Shown: positions 21,075 to 32,738 of the stretch, one piece after another
How the letters are laid out: each line of letters opens with the position of its first letter
Position numbering within the stretch: the first letter of the stretch is position 1
Origin: Mesorhizobium amorphae
GTDB taxonomy: Bacteria > Pseudomonadota > Alphaproteobacteria > Rhizobiales > Rhizobiaceae
Reading direction: 5' to 3'
DNA: 64,000 nt
Assembly: GCF_014843845.1 (NCBI RefSeq)
Contig: NZ_JHQS01000058.1
Span: forward strand, 1 to 64,000
The notes under the pieces: model-generated
What the model saw: the letters and a program-made list of their open reading frames with translations, nothing else
Told to the model about the DNA's origin: nothing
Databases searched by the model: none
Program-made: the position numbers and the translations under genes

Positions 21075-23033
21075 ATGGCCGGTTTTTTCAAGAAGATATT
21101 TTCGTTCGGCAAGAAGGAAGTGGTCGAGGAGCGGATCGACGAGACCGCACCGCTGCCGCCGATCAAATGGGAGGCGCTGGACGCGCTGAAACCTGCGGCT
21201 GAGCAGGCGTTGCCGGAGTTTTTGAAGCGCGACGAGTCTGCGGCAGAGGTCGCGCCGCAGGCTGAACCGACGCCGCCTCCCGCTGTTGAGCCAGAAGCGC
21301 CGCCGGCACCGCAACCGGCCCCCGAGGAGCCAAAGCCCGAGCCGACCCCGACCATTCCACCGGCGCCGGAGCCGATCGTTCCGTCCGAGCCGGAACCTCT
21401 GCCGGAACCCGAGCCTATAGAGGAGCCGAAACCCGCTCCTGAGACACCTGCCGAGCCGCCAGCGCCTCAGGAAGTTCCTGCGCCCGTCGTTCCCGAGCCT
21501 GCCCCCGAACCGCAGCCTCAGGAAGTCCCGCCACCTGCGCCGGCCGAGCCGGAGATCGTCCCGTCACGCCCGGAAAGGCAGCCGGAACCAGCACCCGTCG
21601 AAGTGCCGACGCCTCCTGCAGAGGTCCCGGCGGAGACGCCCAAACCGGTCGAGATACCACCATCGACTCCGTCTTCTGCGCCGCCATCTTCAGAGCTCGG
21701 CCCTGCCCCTCATCCGCCTGCCGGCACCTTCTCCCCGTATAGTGACGGGGAGAAGGGAGCTGATCGTAGTGCCAGCACCCCTCTTGCAGACATCAAAGAA
21801 GAAGCCTCAACGCTCGCGCCCCCCTCTCCCCGTCCTTCACGGGGAGAGGGTAAGGGTGAGGGTGAGGGTGAGGGGCAGCGCGAACCTGGCGATATTGGCC
21901 TCTCTCCTGCCGAAGCTGCACCATCGGCCGAAATCCCAGCGCCTATTCGCCAGCCATCGCCGGTTGAAGCACAACCGATCCTCGCCGAGATCGCGCCCGA
22001 GCTGCAGCCAGTCCCGCAACCCGCGCCGGAGCCAAAACCCGCTCCCGGCAAGGTGACCGTCTCCAAGAAGGTCGAGCAAAAAGCCGAGCCCCTGAAGGCA
22101 CCGGAGCCGGCGCCGAGGCGTTCCTGGTTCCAGCGCATGAAGGACGGGCTTGCCCGTTCGTCCCGCGAACTCTCCGGCAACATCGCCGGCGTCTTCACCA
22201 AGCGCAAGCTGGACGAGGACACGCTGCAGGATCTGGAGGACGTGCTGATCCGCGCCGACCTTGGCCTGGAGACGGCCTTGCGCGTCACCGACGCGCTTGC
22301 CTCCAGCCGCTACGGCAAGGACGTCTCCGATACCGAAGTCCGCGCGGTGATGGCGGCCGAGGTCGAGAAGGTGCTGACCCATGTCGCCATGCCGCTGGAA
22401 CTCGACCTCTCCCACAAGCCGCATGTCATCCTGGTCGTCGGCGTCAACGGCACCGGCAAGACCACGACCATCGGCAAGCTGGCGGCCAAGTTGACCGATG
22501 GCGGCCTGTCGGTGATGCTTGCCGCCGGCGACACGTTCCGCGCTGCGGCGATCGAGCAGCTCAAGATCTGGGGCGAGCGGACGAAGTCGCCAGTGATCGC
22601 CTCGAAAATCGGGGCCGACGCCGCCGGCCTCGCCTATGATGCATTCGAGCGGGCAAAGGAAGCCGGCTCCGACGTGCTGATCATCGATACCGCCGGACGG
22701 CTGCAGAACAAGACCGAGCTGATGGCCGAACTTGAAAAGATCGTCCGCGTGCTGGGCAAGCTCGATCCGGAGGCGCCGCATACCGTGCTGCAAACGGTCG
22801 ACGCCACCACCGGCCAGAACGCGCTCAACCAAGTCGAGATCTTCCGCAATGTTGCTGGCGTCAATGGCCTGGTGATGACCAAGCTGGACGGCACGGCGCG
22901 TGGCGGTATTCTGGTGGCGATCGCGGCAAAGCACAAATTGCCGGTCTATTTCATCGGCGTCGGCGAACAGGTTGACGACCTAGAACCTTTCTCGGCAAGC
23001 GAATTCGCCAGGGCGATCGCTGGAGTGGCCTAA
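21075..23033 (+). CDS. ftsY: Signal recognition particle receptor FtsY, with repeat-derived insert
   Basis: A 652-residue SRP receptor GTPase that docks ribosome-SRP complexes at the membrane. The start MAGFFKKIFSFGKKE is a basic amphipathic segment. A very long Pro/Glu/Ala-rich acidic region spans about residues 55-345, then the N domain (RMKDGLARSSRELSGN) and G domain with GVNGTGKTTTIGKLA, DTFRAAA, DTAGRLQNK and TKLDGTARGG. Residues about 209-269 are encoded by a RIME-like palindromic element (TFSPYSDGEKG) that keeps the frame. The protein is about 150 residues longer than typical FtsY, all in the linker. It is co-oriented with mtaB and yciB. Confidence 0.96.
   Translation: MAGFFKKIFSFGKKEVVEERIDETAPLPPIKWEALDALKPAAEQALPEFLKRDESAAEVAPQAEPTPPPAVEPEAPPAPQPAPEEPKPEPTPTIPPAPEPIVPSEPEPLPEPEPIEEPKPAPETPAEPPAPQEVPAPVVPEPAPEPQPQEVPPPAPAEPEIVPSRPERQPEPAPVEVPTPPAEVPAETPKPVEIPPSTPSSAPPSSELGPAPHPPAGTFSPYSDGEKGADRSASTPLADIKEEASTLAPPSPRPSRGEGKGEGEGEGQREPGDIGLSPAEAAPSAEIPAPIRQPSPVEAQPILAEIAPELQPVPQPAPEPKPAPGKVTVSKKVEQKAEPLKAPEPAPRRSWFQRMKDGLARSSRELSGNIAGVFTKRKLDEDTLQDLEDVLIRADLGLETALRVTDALASSRYGKDVSDTEVRAVMAAEVEKVLTHVAMPLELDLSHKPHVILVVGVNGTGKTTTIGKLAAKLTDGGLSVMLAAGDTFRAAAIEQLKIWGERTKSPVIASKIGADAAGLAYDAFERAKEAGSDVLIIDTAGRLQNKTELMAELEKIVRVLGKLDPEAPHTVLQTVDATTGQNALNQVEIFRNVAGVNGLVMTKLDGTARGGILVAIAAKHKLPVYFIGVGEQVDDLEPFSASEFARAIAGVA
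21699..21880. repeat. RIME-like element inside ftsY, copy 2
   Basis: Opens GCCCTGCCCCTCATCCGCCTG, carries CTCCCCGTATAGTGACGGGGAG, then a second hairpin around CTCTCCCCGTCCTTCACGGGGAGAG with a GGTGAG expansion (GGGTGAGGGTGAGGGTGAGG), and closes GAGGGGCAGCG. Ends match the copy at 2411-2594. The whole unit is open in the ftsY frame. Confidence 0.85.
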
Positions 23034-23093
23034 CAAGCGTGATCTCGAAAGGCGCAAGCTTTTTTGATTGGATCGCGCGCAAGAAGGAAGCCT

Positions 23094-23762
23094 ATGAACC
23101 CGCCCATCCTCGAGCGCGACCCGTCGGATCCGCAGAAACAAAAGAAAGAAGCCGTCAACCCGGTGCTCAAGCTGGCGCTCGAGCTCGGCCCGCTGCTGGT
23201 GTTCTTCTTCGCCAATGCGCGCAGCGGATGGCTGGTGCAGAAATTTCCCGTGCTGGCCGAATTCGGCGGCCCGATCTTCGTCGCCACCGGCCTGTTCATG
23301 GCCGCGACCGCGATCGCGCTGATCGCCTCCTGGCTGCTCACCCGCACTCTGCCGATCATGCCGATGGTGTCGGGCGTCGTCGTCTTCATTTTCGGCGCGC
23401 TGACGCTCTATCTGCAAGACGACGTCTTCATCAAGATGAAGCCGACCATCGTCAACACGCTGTTCGGCGGCGTGCTGCTCGGCGGCCTGTTCTTCGGCCG
23501 GTCGCTGCTCGGCTACGTCTTCGATTCCGCTTTCAGTCTCGATGCCGAAGGCTGGAAGAAGCTCACCTTCCGCTGGGGGCTGTTCTTCCTGTTCCTGGCC
23601 CTCGTCAACGAAGTGGTGTGGCGGAATTTTTCGACCGACGCCTGGGTTACCTTCAAGGTCTGGGGCATCATGCCGATCACGCTTATCTTCACCTTCAGCC
23701 AGATGCCGCTGATCCTGCGTCACTCGCTCGAGGACAAGACCGAAGAGAAGGCCGGCAAGTAG
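23094..23762 (+). CDS. yciB: Septation protein A (YciB/IspZ family)
   Basis: A 222-residue polytopic membrane protein with about five to six helices. The segment [17 protein letters not shown] near residues 24-40 and the C-terminal [19 protein letters not shown] are signature stretches of the inner-membrane septation protein family (septum/cell envelope integrity). The ATG at 23094 has AAGGAAG just upstream. It lies 60 bp after ftsY; in rhizobia this pairing is common. Confidence 0.93.
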   Translation: MNPPILERDPSDPQKQKKEAVNPVLKLALELGPLLVFFFANARSGWLVQKFPVLAEFGGPIFVATGLFMAATAIALIASWLLTRTLPIMPMVSGVVVFIFGALTLYLQDDVFIKMKPTIVNTLFGGVLLGGLFFGRSLLGYVFDSAFSLDAEGWKKLTFRWGLFFLFLALVNEVVWRNFSTDAWVTFKVWGIMPITLIFTFSQMPLILRHSLEDKTEEKAGK

Positions 23763-23773
23763 GGGAGACCGGG

Positions 23774-24394
23774 ATGGACTTCGTCACCACGCGCGACGAG
23801 CTGAGGACGATCTACAAGACGCCCCGGCCCACCGACGGCTCCATCCGCAAGGAACTGAAGGGGCTCGACGGTCACTGCCGCTCCTTCATCGGCAAGAGCC
23901 CTTTCGTGCTGATCGGTTCCTCCGACGGCGCCGGCAATGCCGATGTGACGCCGAAGGGCGACAGACCGGGCTTTACCGCCGTGCTCGACGACAGGACCAT
24001 CGCCATCCCCGACCGGCCCGGCAACAACCGGTTGGACACGCTCGAAAACATCATTCGCAATCCGTCCATCGGGCTGCTCTTCCTCATCCCCGGCATGAAC
24101 GAGACGCTGCGCGTCAATGGCGATGCCCGCATCACCGTCGATGCCGGTTTGCGCGAACGGCTCGCGATCGACGGCAAGGCGCCGCAAAGCGTCGTCGTGG
24201 TGTCGGTCAGAGCCGCCTACATGCATTGCGCCAAGGCCTTCATGCGCTCCGATCTGTGGAAACCCGAGACCTGGTACGACCGCGCGACGCTGCCGACGCT
24301 CGGTCAGATCATGCGCGACCAGCTGGCGCTGGCCGACACCGCGGGTGATATCGACCGCGAGCTGGACGAGGATTACCAGAAAACCCTGTGGTAG
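23774..24394 (+). CDS. Pyridoxamine-5'-phosphate-oxidase-fold FMN-binding protein
   Basis: A 206-residue PPOX-fold protein of the MSMEG_1061-type group. Characteristic stretches are HCRSFIGKSPFVLIGSS, DVTPKGDRPGF, IAIPDRPGNNRLDTLENI (flavin contact) and IGLLFLIPGMNETLRVNG. It probably binds FMN or a deazaflavin and reduces an unknown substrate. The ATG at 23774 lies 11 bp after yciB with GGGAGACC upstream, suggesting one transcript. Confidence 0.85.
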   Translation: MDFVTTRDELRTIYKTPRPTDGSIRKELKGLDGHCRSFIGKSPFVLIGSSDGAGNADVTPKGDRPGFTAVLDDRTIAIPDRPGNNRLDTLENIIRNPSIGLLFLIPGMNETLRVNGDARITVDAGLRERLAIDGKAPQSVVVVSVRAAYMHCAKAFMRSDLWKPETWYDRATLPTLGQIMRDQLALADTAGDIDRELDEDYQKTLW

Positions 24395-24434
24395 CTTTTG
24401 GGAACGATTCTCCGTTCACCCGGCTCGCCTCCCC

Positions 24435-24968
24435 TTGATCGAAATCCTCGCCATCTCCGGCAGCCTGCGCGCCGCCTCGACCAATTCGGCCCTCGTCGCG
24501 GCGCTGGCCGCGAACGCGCCTGCTGATTGCCGCATCCGCCTTTATGACGGGCTCGGACGGCTGCCGATCTTCAATCCCGACGATGAAGGCGAACGCACGC
24601 CGCCGGAGGCATCAAGGCTGATCGACGCCGTCACCCGCGCCGACGGCGTCATCGTCTCCTGCCCCGAATATGCCCATGGCGTGCCGGGCGGGCTGAAGAA
24701 CGGGCTCGACTGGCTGGTGTCGCGCGACGCCGCCGTCGACAAGCCGGCCATGCTGGTGCATGCCTCGCCGCGCTCGCTGTTTGCCCGCGCTGCACTCGCC
24801 GAGATCATGCGCACGATGTCGTTCGCGCTCTATGAAGATACCGCACTCGAGGTCGTCCTGATCGGCAAGAAGCCACCGGAGATGGACAAGATCCTGGCCG
24901 AGCCGGCAAGCCGGCTGGCCATGCGCGAGGCGGTTTCAGCCTTCGCCGGCTTCATCGGCGCCCGCTGA
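24435..24968 (+). CDS. NADPH-dependent FMN reductase family protein
   Basis: A 177-residue flavodoxin-fold reductase. The FMN phosphate loop is SGSLRAASTNSAL at residues 7-19, and PEYAHGVPGGLKNGLDW near residue 78 is the conserved isoalloxazine-contact segment of the ArsH/ChrR/YieF-like family. The only start consistent with the fold is a TTG at 24435 (encoding LIEILAISG); there is no ATG nearby. It may reduce quinones, chromate or azo compounds, but this cannot be set from sequence. Confidence 0.82.
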   Translation: MIEILAISGSLRAASTNSALVAALAANAPADCRIRLYDGLGRLPIFNPDDEGERTPPEASRLIDAVTRADGVIVSCPEYAHGVPGGLKNGLDWLVSRDAAVDKPAMLVHASPRSLFARAALAEIMRTMSFALYEDTALEVVLIGKKPPEMDKILAEPASRLAMREAVSAFAGFIGAR

Positions 24969-24980
24969 ACGACATGAGGT

Positions 24981-25901
<921 letters not shown>

Positions 25902-26045
25902 GCTTTTCCTCCCGGCACTTGAGATCGGGCGCGATCAAGCCAGCCGGCGGCCGATCTGGCAAGATCGATGATGAGTGCTTCACTGCATCTTGAGGCCTCC
26001 AGGCAACGTGGGAGCGATGCCGTCCCGCAGGAATTGCGGGTAAGG

Positions 26046-26113
26046 GCCGGTTAACCGGCTATGCACTGGGCGCAATGGTGCATTGCAACATCTTCTTTTT
26101 GCAACGCACCATT
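26046..26113 (+). promoter_or_regulatory. Two dyad elements upstream of the DUF1127 gene
   Basis: First, a perfect 14-bp palindrome GCCGGTTAACCGGC at 26046-26059. Second, 15-bp arms AATGGTGCATTGCAA (26074-26088) and TTGCAACGCACCATT (26099-26113), identical except for one base, with a 10-bp loop. They sit 74-140 bp before the DUF1127 start. The rest of the 285-bp gap (25902-26045) shows no feature. Confidence 0.5.
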
Positions 26114-26186
26114 ACTATGTCATGCTCCGTATCGATCAAGGGAGGAACAATTCGCCGCCAGTACGCGGCACGAAAGGAACCTTGCT

Positions 26187-26354
26187 ATGATCATCGACAG
26201 CCTCATGACCCGCGCTCGCCAGAGCATTGCCAAGCGCAAGCACTACAACCGCCTCGTCGCGGAAATCGACAGCTTCACCGCTCGCGACCTGGCCGACATG
26301 CGCGCCGACCGCTCGGAAATGCTCTACCAGATCCACAAGCAGATCTACGGCTGA
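26187..26354 (+). CDS. DUF1127 small Arg/Lys-rich protein
   Basis: A 55-residue protein whose C-terminal half, LVAEIDSFTARDLADMRADRSEMLYQIHKQIYG, fits the DUF1127 domain: a hydrophobic/basic helix and a conserved L-x-D-[IL] turn. Small DUF1127 proteins in alphaproteobacteria affect RNA turnover, phosphate or stress responses. The ATG at 26187 is preceded by AAAGGAAC. It is flanked by palindromic elements on both sides. Confidence 0.8.
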   Translation: MIIDSLMTRARQSIAKRKHYNRLVAEIDSFTARDLADMRADRSEMLYQIHKQIYG

Positions 26355-26380
26355 ACTTTTAGTCGAAAGACTCGGTCCGG

Positions 26381-26515
26381 CACGCTGAGATTCAGGTCAG
26401 GCCGAGTCGAGAATGGTGGATTCCGAGAACCGGAGCGGAGCGTACTTAAGTACGTGAGCACCGGAAGCGCAGGAAACCGCCGTTCGTAGGCCAGCATCAC
26501 CTGAATATCAGCGTG
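26381..26515. repeat. 135-bp inverted-repeat element overlapping the end of ccmG
   Basis: The 17-bp ends CACGCTGAGATTCAGGT and ACCTGAATATCAGCGTG differ by one base from a perfect inverted repeat. Inside lie GGAGCGGAGC and GCACCGGAAGC around a perfect palindrome CGTACTTAAGTACG (26441-26454). The right end contains the ccmG stop codon (26508-26510). It resembles a non-autonomous, MITE-like rhizobial element; no transposase is present. Confidence 0.75.
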
Positions 26516-27080
26516 CCGCCAGAGCTTTTTCGATCTGCGGCACCAGCAGCGTCTCGGCTGACTCCGCTGTCAGCGGACCGACATGCTTGTAGGCGATCTT
26601 GCCGTCCTTGCCGACGACGAAGGTTTCCGGCACGCCATAGACGCCCCAGTCGATCGCAGCGCGTCCGGCTTCGTCGACGCCGATCGCCTGGAACGGATTG
26701 CCGAGCTCGCCAAGGAAGCGGCGGGCATTTTCCGGTTCGTCCTTATAGTTCAGCGCCGCCGTGACGAAGCGCTTGTCCTGTGACAGGGCCAGCAGCACCG
26801 GATGCTCCTCGCGGCACGGCGCGCACCACGACGCAAAGACATTGACCAGCGTCACCTTGCCGGCGAACTGTTTCGAATCGAGACCGGGCAGGTTGGTGCC
26901 TTCGAGCGCCGGCAGATTGGTCTGCGGCGCCGGCAGGCCGATCAGCGCCGACGGCACTTCCGAAACATCGCGGCCGGACAGAAGCTGCAACAGGAACAGC
27001 CCCGCCAGGCCGAGGAAGATCACCAGCGGCAACAGCACGATCAGGCGGCGACGGGCCGGCGTTTCGGTTTCGCTGCTCAT
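26508..27080 (-). CDS. ccmG: Thiol:disulfide interchange protein CcmG/DsbE
   Basis: A 190-residue membrane-anchored periplasmic thioredoxin that reduces apocytochrome c or CcmH. It has one N-terminal helix (LIVLLPLVIFLGLAGLFLLQLL) and the active site FASWCAPCREEHP (CxxC near residue 86); the cis-Pro is in YGVPETFVV. Length is normal. The ATG at 27080 shares one base with the ccmD stop (TGATG). Its last codons lie in a palindromic element. Confidence 0.93.
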   Translation of the reverse strand: MSSETETPARRRLIVLLPLVIFLGLAGLFLLQLLSGRDVSEVPSALIGLPAPQTNLPALEGTNLPGLDSKQFAGKVTLVNVFASWCAPCREEHPVLLALSQDKRFVTAALNYKDEPENARRFLGELGNPFQAIGVDEAGRAAIDWGVYGVPETFVVGKDGKIAYKHVGPLTAESAETLLVPQIEKALAAR

Positions 27081-27274
27081 CACTTGGCGCCCTTTTCCCG
27101 AACACTCTTGTCGCCGGCGCCCTTGTCGGAGCGGCGGCGCACGCCGGCCGCCTCCAGTTCTGCCAGGTCGCGCTTGCGCCCGCGCTGGTCGACCAGGATC
27201 CAGCCGATCAGCCCGGCCAGCACGATCGCCGTGATGGCATAGGCGGCAGTCACATAGAGCGCATGCGCGCTCAT
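27080..27274 (-). CDS. ccmD: Heme exporter subunit CcmD
   Basis: A 64-residue protein with one transmembrane helix at about residues 8-27 (VTAAYAITAIVLAGLIGWIL) followed by a basic cytoplasmic tail (DQRGRKRDLAELEAAGVRRRSDK). This is the CcmD pattern, the small subunit that helps release heme-loaded CcmE from the CcmABC complex. It is coupled to ccmG. The gene that should precede it, ccmC, is not found; only 124 bp separate ccmD from ccmB. Confidence 0.88.
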   Translation of the reverse strand: MSAHALYVTAAYAITAIVLAGLIGWILVDQRGRKRDLAELEAAGVRRRSDKGAGDKSVREKGAK

Positions 27275-27398
27275 GCCAGCTGCTCCGCTCGGGCGTCCGA
27301 CCCGACCATGTCGCCGTGTTCGATCATGCCTTCCCTTAGCCTTGCCGTCCCGGCTTCGCAATCGGCCGCCGCGCCGCAGCCGCCCACGGCCCAATGCA

Positions 27399-28064
27399 TC
27401 AGTCGGTCCCGTGGCGCAGCGCCAGTGCCGCGGCCACCGGCCCCAGAACGGCAAGAAACAGGGTCAGCGCGGCGAGAATGAGGAAGGGCTGCAGGAACGG
27501 ATCGGGATCCGCCACCGCGCCGTAGCTTGCCGAGACGCCGAAGATCAGCACCGGGATGGTCAGCGGCAGCACCAGCACCGAGATCAGCAACCCGCCGCGC
27601 GGCAGGGCCACCGCTACGGCGGCGCCCGCCGCTCCGATGAAAGTAATCGCCGGCGTGCCGACCAGAAGGGTCAGCGCGGTAGCACCGATGCCCATCGGCT
27701 CCATATTCATGAACAGGCCGAGCAGGGGTGCGGCGACAACCAGCGGCAGCACGCTGCCACCCCAGTGCGCCAGGCATTTCACCAGCACCGTCAGCGCCAG
27801 CATGTGGCGGTCGTGGCCCAGCACCAGAAGATCGAGCGAGCCGTCTTCGCGATCGGCCTGGAACAGCCGGTCGAGCCCGAGCAGGCAAGCAAGCAGCGCC
27901 GCGATCCACAGGATCGCCGGACCGATGCGGGCAAGCAGATTGAGGTCCGGCCCGACGCCAAACGGGATCGTTGCGATGACGGCGAGGAAGAAGATCACGC
28001 CGGTCAACGCGCCGCCGCCGGCACGGATGGAGAGGCGGATGTCTCGGAGGAAGAGCGCTAGCAT
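27399..28064 (-). CDS. ccmB: Heme exporter permease CcmB
   Basis: A 221-residue integral membrane protein of the CcmAB ABC transporter that powers release of holo-CcmE. Seen are FLRDIRLSIRAGGG at the start, LLGLDRLFQADREDGSLDLLVL near residue 60, and six hydrophobic helices to the end. It is full length. The ATG at 28064 starts the family-like MLALFLRDIRLS. The next 124 bp on its 3' side, before ccmD, hold no ccmC. Confidence 0.93.
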   Translation of the reverse strand: MLALFLRDIRLSIRAGGGALTGVIFFLAVIATIPFGVGPDLNLLARIGPAILWIAALLACLLGLDRLFQADREDGSLDLLVLGHDRHMLALTVLVKCLAHWGGSVLPLVVAAPLLGLFMNMEPMGIGATALTLLVGTPAITFIGAAGAAVAVALPRGGLLISVLVLPLTIPVLIFGVSASYGAVADPDPFLQPFLILAALTLFLAVLGPVAAALALRHGTD

Positions 28065-28088
28065 GGTTTGAGATGCCCGCGCTTGAAC

Positions 28089-28242
28089 ACCCCCCTCTGT
28101 CCTGCCGGACATCTCCCCCTCAAGGGGGGAGATGGGCTGTCACCTCGTCTTTCGCCAATTCCCATCGTCGAAAGATTGAGCCGAGGGCCAAGCTGCCGAT
28201 CTCCCCCCTTGAGGGGGAGATGCCCGGCAGGGCAGAGGGGGG
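28089..28242. repeat. Palindromic element between ccmA and ccmB
   Basis: About 50-bp arms, left starting CCCCCCTCTGTCCTGCCGGA and right ending CCCGGCAGGGCAGAGGGG, which are close reverse complements. Each arm also contains the hairpin ATCTCCCCCTCAAGGGGGGA or its complement. It is related in style, not in exact sequence, to the GCTGCCCCTCATC family. It fills most of the 196-bp gap, so ccmA and ccmB transcripts carry it. Confidence 0.8.
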
Positions 28243-28260
28243 CGCCGTAGAGCGCCGACA

Positions 28261-28869
28261 TCAAACGGTCTCCCCCATGACCAACGCCTTCGCCCCATCC
28301 AGCCCCAAAGGCAAATGCGTTGCTGCTATGATGATCCCCCCTTGCCGACAGTGATCCGTCATCACCCCGCCAAACCTTGCCTCCGAAGCCTTGTCCAGCC
28401 CCGCCGTCGGCTCGTCCAGCAGCCACAGCGGCCGGCGGCTCACCAGCAGCTTCGCGATCGACGCGCGCCGCCTTTGCCCGGTCGACAGATACCCAAACGG
28501 CAAATGGCCGATCCCGCCGAGCCCGACAGCCTCCAGCGCCTCCTCCACGGAAAGCAGCGGCTCACCCGAAAAATCCCGCCAGAAGCGCAAATTCTCCGTC
28601 ACGCTGAGCACCGTCTTCATCGCGTTCTGATGGCCAAGATAGTGGCAGGCAGAGGCAATCGACGGGAAATCCTCGCCACCACCTTCGATTCGTACCCGGC
28701 CTTCCGCCACCGGCAGCAGCCCGGCGATGACCCGCAGCAGCGTCGACTTGCCGGCGCCGTTCGGCCCGGTGACGACCAATGCCTCACCCTTCTCGAGCAC
28801 AAAGCCGATGCCGGAAAAGACCGTCTCGCCGCCGCGTTCGCCGCCCAGATTTTCGGCGATCAGCCGCAT
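28261..28869 (-). CDS. ccmA: Heme exporter ATPase CcmA
   Basis: A 202-residue ABC ATPase. Walker A is TGPNGAGKSTLLR near residues 34-46, the ABC signature is YLSTGQRRRASIAKLL near 128-143, and Walker B is LWLLDEPTAGLD near 148-159. It is the energising subunit of the CcmABC heme-handling complex for cytochrome c maturation. The ATG at 28869 lies about 285 bp from the divergent acnA, as is usual in rhizobia. Confidence 0.93.
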   Translation of the reverse strand: MRLIAENLGGERGGETVFSGIGFVLEKGEALVVTGPNGAGKSTLLRVIAGLLPVAEGRVRIEGGGEDFPSIASACHYLGHQNAMKTVLSVTENLRFWRDFSGEPLLSVEEALEAVGLGGIGHLPFGYLSTGQRRRASIAKLLVSRRPLWLLDEPTAGLDKASEARFGGVMTDHCRQGGIIIAATHLPLGLDGAKALVMGETV

Positions 28870-29153
28870 TCGTTCCCCTTCGCCGAAAGTCCAAGCGCGG
28901 CTCCGGTGCGCCGCAGCAAAAATGGCGATTCCGTGTCTAGAACTATTCCAGGAAATTCTCTATATCCGGGTCATCCGTGCCAGCGGTCAGCACGGGAACA
29001 GAATTAGCGCCGAACCAGCGCACGCGCCGCCTTGAACGGCTCGGGTTGGCTGGGAACGGACAGCGGAAATGGCCGTACCCGCACCTTTGCGCGTGATTGC
29101 ATGCCATCGGCGTCCGTTCCCTTTCAGGCTGAACAGACAAGGACGGACCGCAC

Positions 29154-31844
<2,691 letters not shown>

Positions 31845-31854
31845 GAAGGGAATA

Positions 31855-31885
31855 AGGCAGTAGGGAATAGAACCCCCTACTGCCT
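31855..31885. terminator. Inverted repeat between convergent acnA and ceramidase-like genes
   Basis: A perfect 11-bp stem AGGCAGTAGGG / CCCTACTGCCT with a 9-bp loop, set in a run of CAGTAGG-type short repeats (31845-31893). The stop codon of the minus-strand gene falls in the right arm. It may stop both transcripts; there is no long T tract. Confidence 0.55.
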
Positions 31886-32554
31886 ACTGCCTACTTTCGG
31901 CTTCCCATACCGCGCCGCCGCGGCCAGAAGCACGCCGAGCATCAGGCCGTTCAGGATGTGCCAGAGGAAATGCGTGCCGAGCGGGAAGCTGCCGCAGACC
32001 AGCGGATCGGCCATACGGCAGATGACCGAGACGACGAAGATCGCCAAGGCCGCCAGATTGTAGCGGCCGGCGCCGCTGCCGCTCAACGCTGTCCATGTGC
32101 CGAGGAAGGCAAGCGCCAGGAAGGGCGCCAGATAGCCGGTCGTGCCGTTCGAGGCCTGCCGCAGCCAGTCCGGCACCGCCCATGTCAGCAGCCCGGCGAC
32201 GGCGTAGAAGGCGACGAAGATGGCGATCGCCTTGTCCCATTCCATGCCGAGGAAGCGACGCAGCGTGAACAGCGTGTAGGCGAGCGTGAAACCGGCGATC
32301 GGCAGCACGTCGGCCCAGATCGTGGCTCGGATGGCGAAGATATGGAACAGCATCGAGCCGATGCCGATCGCCACCACCCACCAGGCCAGCACTTCGGCGA
32401 AAGTGCCGGTGCCGTGCCGGCGCACCTCACGCACTCCCCACAGACCGGCGGCAAGAAATGCAAGATTTGTCAGAGCATTGACCGGTTCGGCCCAAAGTTC
32501 CGGGCCTGTCCGTTCACAATAAAGATCGACCGGCGTCAGGAGAGTTTGCCACAT
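31877..32554 (-). CDS. Ceramidase-domain membrane protein
   Basis: A 225-residue polytopic protein with about seven helices. The N-terminal VDLYCERTGPELWAEPVNALTN, MLFHIFAIRATIWADVLPI (with His and Asp) and the C-terminal GTHFLWHILNGLMLG (two His) are the metal-binding signatures of the alkaline ceramidase/CREST superfamily. These are metal-dependent amide hydrolases; in a rhizobium a lipid amide substrate is plausible but unproved. The ATG at 32554 begins MWQTLLTPVDLYC. It is convergent with acnA. Confidence 0.85.
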   Translation of the reverse strand: MWQTLLTPVDLYCERTGPELWAEPVNALTNLAFLAAGLWGVREVRRHGTGTFAEVLAWWVVAIGIGSMLFHIFAIRATIWADVLPIAGFTLAYTLFTLRRFLGMEWDKAIAIFVAFYAVAGLLTWAVPDWLRQASNGTTGYLAPFLALAFLGTWTALSGSGAGRYNLAALAIFVVSVICRMADPLVCGSFPLGTHFLWHILNGLMLGVLLAAAARYGKPKVGSRQ

Positions 32555-32738
32555 GCTGATGCCGCCGCCTCCAATCGAACCGCACCGCAAAGTGCAGACG
32601 CCTCTCCTATTGCGGGCTTGCCTTCAGTTGCAACCACAAAATTTCACCGCAACGTGACTTCCCGTTGACTGTCGCTTCTGCCACATATTTTAGCAATCAC
32701 GACAAAGCCGGCGTCACCGGCGGGAAATTGGAACGGCC

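Noticed and set aside
27271-27402. 43-codon frame between ccmB and ccmD as a gene
   Set aside because: Too short and without helices for CcmC; kept only as a possible deletion scar.
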